Positions 13,876 through 19,161 of a stretch of 19,161 nt of DNA are shown here, piece by piece. Position 1 is the first letter of the stretch. The number at the start of each line of letters is the position of its first letter. Position numbers and translations under genes: made by a program. The notes beneath the pieces are model-generated. The model saw only the letters and a list, made by a program, of their open reading frames with translations. It was not told the DNA's origin and made no database searches. The DNA comes from Candidatus Latescibacterota bacterium (GTDB lineage: Bacteria > Latescibacterota > UBA2968 > GCA-2709665): assembly GCA_012271065.1 (NCBI GenBank), contig JAAXHE010000351.1, positions 1-19,161 of the forward strand, given 5' to 3'.

Positions 13876-13922
13876 TAACGAAAAAGCCTGATATGCAATG
13901 ATATATCAGGCTTTGTTCATTT
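13876..13922 (+). repeat. Direct repeat copy 1 (terminator-containing, 47 nt)
   Basis: Matches 15444-15490 at 44 of 47 positions, starting TAACGAAAAAGCCTGATATG. The differences are AT versus TC at 13901-13902 and C versus T at 13918. The two copies bracket the HEPN/nucleotidyltransferase gene pair and lie in the same orientation, 1568 nt apart. Confidence 0.85.
13881..13917. terminator. Bidirectional intrinsic terminator after the sigma operon
   Basis: Perfect 12-bp arms AAAGCCTGATAT (13883-13894) and ATATCAGGCTTT (13903-13914) with an 8-nt loop, preceded by an A-run and followed by GTT. It lies about 30 nt past the stop of the secretin-like gene and would end the three-gene operon. Confidence 0.85.
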
Positions 13923-14298
13923 GCTCTCTAACAATTATCGATGAATTCCATACGGGCTGCAGGCGTTTCTTCTCCCACCGGTTGGCTTCAAGTCCTTCGT
14001 TGGCGTCTGTGCTTTTTGTGGTTATGGTCCCGCGTTGCCAGTTGCGCGCAAAAACACCTGCCACATACGGTACAGAAACGCATGAGAGAACAACTGTCCG
14101 AAATTATAGCGGTTCAACTCTTGGAGAGCATCAGGCACGCATCTTGTTTCGGAATACACTGTATCTGCGACAACTGAATTGCATGTCAAAATGGATTGCA
14201 CTCGCTCGATGAGCTTGATAAAAGAAACCTCCGAGCCTATATTTCAGTAAGGCCTGACAAACGGGAAGTCATCCCACGATAAAACAAAAAGGCGAGAT
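13923..14298. other. Non-coding stretch upstream of the HEPN gene
   Basis: About 375 bases between the sigma-operon terminator and the HEPN-like gene. Short open frames occur on both strands, but none has a ribosome binding site or recognisable protein motif. The only feature supported is the promoter at 14215-14243. The sequence is more AT-rich than the metabolic genes and could be decayed coding DNA. Confidence 0.5.
14215..14243 (+). promoter_or_regulatory. Promoter of the HEPN/nucleotidyltransferase pair
   Basis: TTGATA (14215-14220), exactly 17 nt, then TATATT (14238-14243); each box matches the sigma-70 consensus at 5/6. The predicted leader to the ATG at 14299 is about 50 nt. No clear inverted repeat for autoregulation overlaps the boxes. 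Confidence 0.7.
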
Positions 14299-14676
14299 AT
14301 GCCTGGTGACGACGCGAAGCGTCTGTTCTCGATTGCGAAACAGCACCTGGATCGCGTGCTTGCTGCATGGGACGAACCCGTGGATTGGACCGACTTGACC
14401 ATCTATGGCTTCTATTGTCTTGAAGCTGCAATCGTAGCGGCTGCCATGCACACTGGCTTAAGTTTCAGAAGGACTCATTCGGAGAAGGCAAGGGTGGCGG
14501 AGGAACTTGCTGAGTCTTATGATTTACCGGATCTCTCGGACTTCCTCCAGAAACTCAATGAAGCACGTAAGGCCGCTGCTTATGGCGACGCCGCCCTTCC
14601 GGATCTCGACGCCGAGTACGTTGCTCGAAAAATTGAAGATTATTTGGATGCGGTGTCAGCGTTGCTTGAAGAATAA
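14299..14676 (+). CDS. HEPN-like protein, partner of a nucleotidyltransferase
   Basis: A 125-residue, all-helical, soluble protein. The first helix region (DAKRLFSIAKQHLDRVLAAWD), then WTDLTIYGFYCLEAAIVAAAMHTG (about 30-53) and the C-terminal LNEARKAAAYGD (about 86-97) follow the four-helix HEPN layout, in which the catalytic RNase motif is R-x4-6-H. Here the matching site reads Arg90-x4-Tyr95-Gly-Asp: the usual histidine is replaced by tyrosine. It may therefore be a non-nucleolytic or divergent HEPN protein. The gene overlaps nothing and sits 4 nt before a nucleotidyltransferase gene, the standard arrangement of HEPN/MNT pairs, some of which are toxin-antitoxin systems in which the transferase adenylylates the HEPN toxin. 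The ATG has only a weak AAGGCGAG upstream. The HEPN call rests on layout and partner more than on the motif. Confidence 0.7.
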   Translation: MPGDDAKRLFSIAKQHLDRVLAAWDEPVDWTDLTIYGFYCLEAAIVAAAMHTGLSFRRTHSEKARVAEELAESYDLPDLSDFLQKLNEARKAAAYGDAALPDLDAEYVARKIEDYLDAVSALLEE

Positions 14677-14680
14677 CTCA

Positions 14681-15385
14681 ATGGAAAAAGTCACAGAAAC
14701 GCGCAAACGATCGGGGATGGAGACAGTCTTGCCACGCTTTCTCGAATCTGTCGAGAAATGGCCAAGTGTCCCGGCGAGGGAATGGGTCGAGCAGTTTTTC
14801 CGAATGGCATATAATCGAGCCGATATTCTGGCGATTGTCGCCTTCGGATCGATTGTTCGCGACGTCAGTCATAGCGCCGACGTCGACTTGCTGTTCGTGT
14901 ACAGATCGGAGAAACCCTCATTCGCGACGCCGCCTCTGGATGTCGATGTCAAGGCGTATCGCAAAACCGACGTGGAATCACTCGTCGCACGGGGTCATGA
15001 GCTTCTTTGCTGGTCGCTCCGATTCGGTAAGGTACTTCACCAGAAGGATCGATACTGGTCGGATTTACAACAGATGTGGGCGAGGCATCTGCCCTTACCG
15101 TCCGCGACGGTCGCTGAAGAACGCGCCGAGAGAGCAAGAAGGCTTCTCAATGATCTCAGAGTGATCGGCGACGATGATGCGGTCCAGGAACAGTCAATCA
15201 CAATGTTAACACACCAAGCCCGCGCCTGTCTGATCAGAGCCCGCGTATTTCCCGCGTCACGTCCGGAACTTCCGAAACAACTGAGGTCAATTGGAGAACT
15301 TGAAATTGCATCCTTGTTGACCGATGCTCTGCTGAAACGCCGCGATTTGATGGATACTCAGGAGTCATTCTCGCCGCAAACGTGA
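14681..15385 (+). CDS. MNT-type nucleotidyltransferase domain protein
   Basis: Encodes 234 residues. The Pol-beta-type nucleotidyltransferase signature is clear: VAFGSIVRDVSHSADVDLLF, with Gly56-Ser57, nine residues, then Asp67-x-Asp69 (G-S-x9-D-x-D), and a later acidic strand, LDVDVKAYRK, that can supply the third carboxylate. The C-terminal half is helical (EERAERARRLLNDLRVIGDDD and HQARACLIRARVFPASRPELPKQL), longer than the minimal MntA antitoxins of about 100-150 residues. Family role: transfer of nucleotides, often AMP, to a HEPN partner or another substrate. The ATG at 14681 is chosen because it follows the HEPN stop by 4 nt; longer in-frame starts lie inside the HEPN gene. Its ribosome binding site is weak, so translation may be coupled to the gene before it. 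Confidence 0.85.
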   Translation: MEKVTETRKRSGMETVLPRFLESVEKWPSVPAREWVEQFFRMAYNRADILAIVAFGSIVRDVSHSADVDLLFVYRSEKPSFATPPLDVDVKAYRKTDVESLVARGHELLCWSLRFGKVLHQKDRYWSDLQQMWARHLPLPSATVAEERAERARRLLNDLRVIGDDDAVQEQSITMLTHQARACLIRARVFPASRPELPKQLRSIGELEIASLLTDALLKRRDLMDTQESFSPQT

Positions 15386-15412
15386 GACGGCGAAAGCCTA
15401 AATTCGGGGACT

Positions 15413-15440
15413 GTGGGGGCGACCGGCCGGTCGCCCCCAC
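15413..15440. repeat. Perfect 28-bp GC-rich palindrome
   Basis: GTGGGGGCGACCGG followed directly by CCGGTCGCCCCCAC: perfect 14-bp arms with no loop. It sits 28 nt after the nucleotidyltransferase stop and just before the second terminator repeat. The core GGGGCGAC/GTCGCCCC is shared with the hairpin at 11593-11618, suggesting a dispersed palindromic repeat. Confidence 0.75.
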
Positions 15441-15443
15441 GAT

Positions 15444-15490
15444 TAACGAAAAAGCCTGATATGCAATGTCATATCAGGCTTTGTTTATTT
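15444..15490 (+). repeat. Direct repeat copy 2 (terminator-containing, 47 nt)
   Basis: Second copy of the 13876-13922 repeat, 44 of 47 positions identical, same orientation. Its TC change in the loop region lengthens the stem by one G-C pair compared with copy 1. Confidence 0.85.
15449..15485. terminator. Bidirectional intrinsic terminator between convergent genes
   Basis: Perfect 13-bp arms AAAGCCTGATATG (15451-15463) and CATATCAGGCTTT (15470-15482) with a 6-nt loop, an A-run on the left and a T-rich right side. It serves the nucleotidyltransferase gene (+) and the TIM-barrel operon (-). Confidence 0.85.
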
Positions 15491-15539
15491 TGTTGTTGAA
15501 GGATTTCGGTACCGGTCGTCCGTCCTTGTCCAGCCCGAC

Positions 15540-16325
15540 TCAAACCCGCGCCAGGTCCCGGTAGGCCCTGAAGAGGTCCGCGTAGTACGCCGCGAACATC
15601 CACCGGTCACCGACGCCCCGATCGGGGCTCCGTTCCGCCTCCGCTGACATGTATCCCGCGTATTCCTTCTGATGAAGCAACCGGAACAACTCCCGGTACG
15701 GATACCCCTGGCCGGCCAGATCGTGCATATGCACGTGATCCAGCCAGGGCCAGACCGTGTCGAGCGCCTGCTCAACCGAACCGTCGACCACGTCTTCGGC
15801 CACCGAGTTCCAGATCAATCCGAAATTCTCATGGTCCACCTCATCGGCTACCGACCGGCATGACCGCCAGTCGAATTCGCCGTGGAGTTCCAGACACGGC
15901 CTGATGCCCCTTTCGACGCCGTACGCGCAGAGCTCCTGAAGCGCGTCGGCCACCTGCGCGATCGTCTTTTCTCTCGGCACGTCCTTCGGGAAATTGTTCC
16001 CGAAGACCCTCACCCGGGGCGCGCCCAGATCCGCAGCGAGATCCATTCGCACCTTTGTCTGGTCGATCTGGTCCCGAAGATCGGACGCGTCCTCATCGTG
16101 ATACCGGTTTCCCGTTGCAACGCTGATGATTTCAATGCCGGCCGCCCGGCAGTCTGCGATGACCTGCCTGCGTCCGGCGTCGTCCAGTGACGCCTCCACG
16201 CCGTGCCCGTGACCCATGTCCGTCCGGAACTCGACGCCCTCGACGCCGTGGTCACTCAGCGTCTGCAGCAAGTCCTGGCGCGAAAGGTCCTTCAGAACGC
16301 CATATGTCATCCAGGATAGTTTCAT
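15540..16325 (-). CDS. Sugar phosphate isomerase/epimerase (xylose isomerase-like TIM barrel)
   Basis: A 261-residue cytoplasmic TIM barrel of the xylose-isomerase-like superfamily, not closely similar to the one at 9214. Expected active-site positions are Glu146 in CLELHGE, the IWNSVAED strand where many relatives carry Asp but this one has Asn173, His199/His201 in HVHMHD and Glu229/Glu231 in SAEAE. DHGVEGVEFRTDMGHG is the usual second strand. The ATG at 16323-16325 is preceded by GAGGAGGAG about 7 nt upstream, a strong site. It starts 47 nt after the PIG-L gene stop and is probably the last gene of a three-gene minus-strand operon ending at the terminator near 15480. The substrate is unknown; the neighbours suggest a sugar acid or an oxidised sugar. 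Confidence 0.87.
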   Translation of the reverse strand: MKLSWMTYGVLKDLSRQDLLQTLSDHGVEGVEFRTDMGHGHGVEASLDDAGRRQVIADCRAAGIEIISVATGNRYHDEDASDLRDQIDQTKVRMDLAADLGAPRVRVFGNNFPKDVPREKTIAQVADALQELCAYGVERGIRPCLELHGEFDWRSCRSVADEVDHENFGLIWNSVAEDVVDGSVEQALDTVWPWLDHVHMHDLAGQGYPYRELFRLLHQKEYAGYMSAEAERSPDRGVGDRWMFAAYYADLFRAYRDLARV

Positions 16326-16372
16326 CTACAACGCTCCTCCTCTGTTAAGGCTACCGTGGACACGGGTTCGCA

Positions 16373-17098
16373 TCAGACAACCGGCTCCTTGCCGATCCTC
16401 GCAAATCCCTCGGCATACCTGCAGTCGCTCATCCCGGCCATATGCTGCGCCTCGATGGCGCGGTACCGGTTCAGAACCGTATACACCTCCGGCAGGGGCG
16501 GCTGAGCGGCTAGTTTCTTCAGTGCTTCGATCTTCTGTTCGAACACAGACGAAATGTCCACGTACAGGTCAGGAACGAAACCCGAGACCGGAGACGTCCC
16601 CATCGTGGTTTCGTAGCATATCACAAGCGGCCGCTGACACGGGGCGCAGCCGGTCCTGATCCCTCCTGCATTGCAGTATGAACAGGCCCACAATGCGGCC
16701 TGCGTGGTCTCCACGTGGTCAGGATGCATGACATCGTTGATCCAGTGACTCAGCACGAGATCCGGCCGGAATCGTCGAACCGCGTCCAGCAGCTGCAACC
16801 GGCGGTCAGGCCCCAAAACCAGCGGACTGTCTCCGAAATCGAAGCAATCGATGGTCGCGCCCAGGATCCCGGCGGCCGCCTCGAATTCCTTCCTTCGCTT
16901 CGCCTTGACATCCTCCAGCGCCAGGTCCGGATTCTCCGCCCACAATGCGGGCGACTCACACCGCTCTCCATAGGTCAGGTTGTGGACGTGTACCGTACCG
17001 CCTGCGTTCACGAAACGAATGATGGCGCCTCCCGCGCGAGAACAGAAGTCCGCCGCATGGGCGCTGAACACCAGCACTCGCATTCCCTCCCGGATCAT
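16373..17098 (-). CDS. PIG-L/LmbE-family protein, GalB (4-oxalomesaconate hydratase)-like
   Basis: A 241-residue zinc-dependent PIG-L-fold protein. The usual first metal motif AHPDD reads SAHAADFCSRAGGAI here (His14, Asp17), and the second motif is HPDH (125-128) within LSHWINDVMHPDHVETTQAA. The 'SAHAADFxxRxGGAI' variant is, as I recall, that of GalB-type proteins, hydratases that use the deacetylase fold, rather than N-acetylglucosaminyl deacetylases. Further family-like parts are LTYGERCESPALW and MAGMSDCRYAEGFARI. The ATG at 17096-17098 is chosen because AGGGAG lies about 6 nt upstream; an upstream in-frame ATG at 17194 would add an unrelated basic leader. It lies in the operon between the SDR and the TIM-barrel genes. 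A hydratase of a keto-acid derived from aldarates or aromatics is possible but unproven. Confidence 0.83.
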   Translation of the reverse strand: MIREGMRVLVFSAHAADFCSRAGGAIIRFVNAGGTVHVHNLTYGERCESPALWAENPDLALEDVKAKRRKEFEAAAGILGATIDCFDFGDSPLVLGPDRRLQLLDAVRRFRPDLVLSHWINDVMHPDHVETTQAALWACSYCNAGGIRTGCAPCQRPLVICYETTMGTSPVSGFVPDLYVDISSVFEQKIEALKKLAAQPPLPEVYTVLNRYRAIEAQHMAGMSDCRYAEGFARIGKEPVV

Positions 17099-17216
17099 AC
17101 CGTTCTCCCTGAAATGGAGCTTCGTTCGACATCGGTTTTCACGCCCGGAAACGGGCGGGCGACCCCGGCTCGAGGCCGTGTCGCTGTCGTGCATGCGGCT
17201 TCAGGATCCACCGCCA

Positions 17217-17969
17217 TTATTCATTGCCTCCATACTCCGGCAGGGTTCCGTCGTCTTTCGGCACGTATCCCAGCATCTCTCTCGCATTCGACAGATCCCA
17301 TTTCTTCTCGCTTCCACCCGACACACCGTAGAAGATCCCGAACTCGACGTGGTCCGCTTCGATGGACCTCCAGACCAATTGCGCCAGATCCCCCGGACTG
17401 AGCCAGCGGGAATACCCGGGCTCATATTGTCGCCGCGGACCATCCTCCCCGTTGAAGTTCGCCACACGAAGGCAGATGACCCGTATACCGTGTCGCTCCG
17501 CATAAAATCTGCCCAGGGCTTCGCCAAAGGCCTTTCCCGCGCCGTAAACGCCGTCCGGCCTTACCGGGCTCTCCGGGGTGGAGACAAGCCCTTCTTTCTC
17601 GTACAACCCCGTGACATGATTGGTACTTGCGAAGACGACAACGGGCACTTCGTTTATGCGCGCAGCCTCAAGGACACTGTACACGCCCGGAATATCGACT
17701 TCGAAGGTCGCCTTCGCCACGTCTTCCGGCGTCATGCCGCGCCACCGCCGGATGGCCAGGTGCACGATGGCGTCCACGCCCGACCCGGCTTCGACCATCG
17801 CCGCGTTGTCCGCCACGCTGCCGACGACCACCTGGTCTTCCGGATGCACGTCGTCCGGTACCGTAGCGTGCAGCAGGAGCCGGAAATCGTATCGAGCTCT
17901 CAGCCGGGACCTGAGGCTGGCACCGAGCGAACCGGCCGCGCCGGTCAGGAATATCCGTTTCTTCCCCAT
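17217..17969 (-). CDS. NAD-dependent epimerase/dehydratase-family SDR, uronate dehydrogenase-like
   Basis: A 250-residue extended SDR. The nucleotide-binding motif is G10-AAG13-SLG16. The catalytic set is Ser115 in VFASTNHVTG, Tyr142 and Lys146 in VYGAGK. The stretch FASTNHVTGLYEK, then RPDGVYGAGKAFGEALGRFYAERHGI, follows the pattern of uronate dehydrogenases (FASSNHTIGYY...RPDGLYGxSKxFGE), which oxidise galacturonate or glucuronate to aldarolactone with NAD+. The C-terminus (WDLSNAREMLGYVPKDD) also matches. Length is close to the family's roughly 265. The ATG at 17967-17969 has GGAGG but at about 13 nt, so the start is not certain. It is the first gene of the minus-strand operon, divergent from the phosphatase gene at 18219. 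Confidence 0.85.
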   Translation of the reverse strand: MGKKRIFLTGAAGSLGASLRSRLRARYDFRLLLHATVPDDVHPEDQVVVGSVADNAAMVEAGSGVDAIVHLAIRRWRGMTPEDVAKATFEVDIPGVYSVLEAARINEVPVVVFASTNHVTGLYEKEGLVSTPESPVRPDGVYGAGKAFGEALGRFYAERHGIRVICLRVANFNGEDGPRRQYEPGYSRWLSPGDLAQLVWRSIEADHVEFGIFYGVSGGSEKKWDLSNAREMLGYVPKDDGTLPEYGGNE

Positions 17970-18218
17970 GACGCGGGCGGAACCTCCAGCGTGGAATTAA
18001 CCTGACAGAATATGCCCAATATCTGACCCCTGGATTGCGGGGAGACGATTGCCGCGATCCAACCGATATAGCCGGAAGGCCGCGGAAGCAGCGTCGGATC
18101 GGACCGAGAGGATACGAATCCTGAAGATAGCGTCTCCGGGCCGCAGACGCAATGCCCATCCGCCCGTCCGCGACGCCACCGTTGTATGAGGTCTGGTTTA
18201 TTTATATCTTCAATCCGC

Positions 18219-19013
18219 ATGACGAACCCAATCGATCACTTTGGTGGCACTGTGACTCCGATCGACATCCAATGGATTCTCAGCATAACCCGAAAGGCGG
18301 GTGACATCGCGCTTTCCCACTTCGGCAGGACGAAAGCGACACTCAAGGCCGACAACTCCTGGGTCACGCAGGCGGACGTGGACGTTGAAGACTTTATCAG
18401 AAAAGAGCTCGAATCCAGGCGCCCGAACGATGCCATACTGGGCGAAGAGGGCGCCGATCCGCCCCCGTCGTCGCCCGTCGTCTGGGCGATCGATCCGATC
18501 GACGGAACGCGCGCGTTCAATCACGGCCTGCCGGTGTGGGGCGTCTCCATCGGCGTGTTCGAAAACGGCGAGCCGACCATGGGTGCGTTCATTCTACCGG
18601 TACTGGGAGACGTCTACTACACGGACGGCGCTTCCGCCTTCTGCAACGGGCGCGCGCTCTCACCCCGGACACCCGCACTGGACGCTAATGCCATCCTGCT
18701 CGTCAGCGAAGGCGCATTCAAACGTCTCAGGATCGACTATCCCGGCAAAACCCTGAGTCTCGGGTCCGCAGCCGCCCATCTGTGCTACGTTGCCAGGAGC
18801 TCCGCGGTCGGCGCCTTCGACCACGCGTCGATATGGGACTATGCCGCCGGCGCGGCCATCCTGAAGGCGCTGGGCACACACCTGCGGTACCTATCGGGCA
18901 GGAAGGTGGATTTCGAGGAATTATTCAGCCCAAAGGCAGCGCCGGAACCCACCCTCGCGTCAACGGACCTCCACTTCAGGTCCCTGCAGCGCGCGTTTCA
19001 GCGCGCCGAATGA
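18219..19013 (+). CDS. Inositol monophosphatase-family phosphatase (histidinol-phosphatase/FIG-like)
   Basis: A 264-residue Mg2+-dependent, lithium-sensitive-type phosphatase. The full metal-site set is seen: GEEG (75-78), DPIDGT (92-97) followed by AFNHGLPVWGVSIG, and WDYAAG (206-211). TQADVDVEDFI (50-60) is the usual N-terminal 'TxADxxxExxI' motif. Members hydrolyse inositol phosphate, histidinol phosphate, fructose-1,6-bisphosphate or similar esters, so the substrate is open. No start has a convincing ribosome site. The ATG at 18219 is given as the middle choice; an ATG at 18186 and a GTG at 18252 (preceded by GGTGG) are in frame, and the GTG would give the length closest to the family. 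Transcribed away from the SDR operon. Confidence 0.9.
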   Translation: MTNPIDHFGGTVTPIDIQWILSITRKAGDIALSHFGRTKATLKADNSWVTQADVDVEDFIRKELESRRPNDAILGEEGADPPPSSPVVWAIDPIDGTRAFNHGLPVWGVSIGVFENGEPTMGAFILPVLGDVYYTDGASAFCNGRALSPRTPALDANAILLVSEGAFKRLRIDYPGKTLSLGSAAAHLCYVARSSAVGAFDHASIWDYAAGAAILKALGTHLRYLSGRKVDFEELFSPKAAPEPTLASTDLHFRSLQRAFQRAE

Positions 19014-19161
19014 CTGCCACCGCAGAATGTTTGAAGCTGTTTTGAAATTACCGGTGAGCTCCCGAGCGCGAGCGAAAAAGTGGCGGTCAAGGCGGGCAAA
19101 TCCGCCCATATTTGTCTATACGGGTGGGTTTGACCAACGCCGACCGGCGCTTTTGCAGCCG

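Noticed and set aside
13898..14212. Short plus-strand open frames in the gap before the HEPN gene
   Set aside because: They have no ribosome site and no recognisable motif, and the longest starts inside the terminator repeat.
16980..18005. 341-residue open frame on the plus strand over the PIG-L and SDR genes
   Set aside because: It covers two recognisable minus-strand genes and their spacer; the translation is low-complexity and Arg/Pro-rich with no motif.
18001..18185. Small hairpins in the gap between the SDR and phosphatase genes, such as GCGTCT-n9-AGACGC
   Set aside because: The arms are short, there is no T-run or conserved core, and they fit chance in GC-rich DNA; not enough to call an RNA or a terminator.
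19014..19161. Right-hand end: possible terminator or gene start
   Set aside because: The only hairpin seen (GGCGG-GCAAAT-CCGCC) is 5 bp with no T-run, and no open frame with a start signal is visible before the window ends.
1..19161. CRISPR array, tRNA, rRNA or insertion sequence
   Set aside because: No regularly spaced repeats, cloverleaf with CCA-type end, rRNA-like conserved stretch or transposase motif was found on either strand by reading.

Overview
The window reads as a chromosome segment from a moderately GC-rich, Gram-negative, heterotrophic environmental bacterium. Envelope evidence is a secretin-like exported protein with a signal peptide, an ECF sigma/anti-sigma pair and a FeoAB ferrous-iron importer. 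The mix of xylose-isomerase-like TIM barrels, a PIG-L deacetylase-fold protein and SMP-30 and UxaA sugar-acid enzymes is common in uncultivated lineages such as Hydrogenedentota, Latescibacterota or Planctomycetota. No rRNA or phylogenetic marker is present, so the phylum stays open. I saw no tRNA, rRNA, CRISPR array or insertion sequence.

Layout. (1) 1-1540: a luciferase-like flavin monooxygenase (+), preceded by a possible decayed hydrolase fragment (-) and followed by a bidirectional terminator. (2) 1569-5879, all minus strand: a feo operon running dtxR-like regulator > feoA > feoB > FeoB-associated Cys-rich membrane peptide, with its own palindromic operator at 5841-5860 and a terminator at 2284-2323. 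An exported protein of unknown function (1569-2210) lies beyond that terminator. (3) 5938-8772: a 900-residue UxaA-family sugar-acid dehydratase with an internal duplication, carrying its own promoter and terminator. (4) 8795-11618: a small conserved protein (-), a TIM-barrel sugar isomerase/epimerase (+), a glycine-rich membrane peptide (-) and an SMP-30 family lactonase (+). (5) 11811-13851: a three-gene overlapping operon of ECF sigma factor, zinc-finger anti-sigma factor and secretin-like exported protein. (6) 13876-15490: a HEPN-like/nucleotidyltransferase gene pair lying between two almost identical copies of a terminator. (7) 15540-17969, minus strand: uronate-dehydrogenase-like SDR > PIG-L/GalB-like protein > TIM-barrel isomerase, probably one operon. 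(8) 18219-19013: an inositol-monophosphatase-family phosphatase (+).

How the genes may work together. Four genes would fit an oxidative uronate/aldarate route: the uronate-dehydrogenase-like SDR (uronate to aldarolactone), the SMP-30 protein (lactone opening), the UxaA-family dehydratase (aldarate dehydration) and the GalB-like PIG-L protein, with the two TIM-barrel proteins as possible sugar isomerases. The family assignments are seen in the sequence; the joint pathway is inference. The most unusual items are the HEPN/nucleotidyltransferase cassette bounded by duplicated terminators, the double-module UxaA protein, the feo regulator with a C-terminal cysteine cluster, and the sigma/anti-sigma/secretin-like operon.
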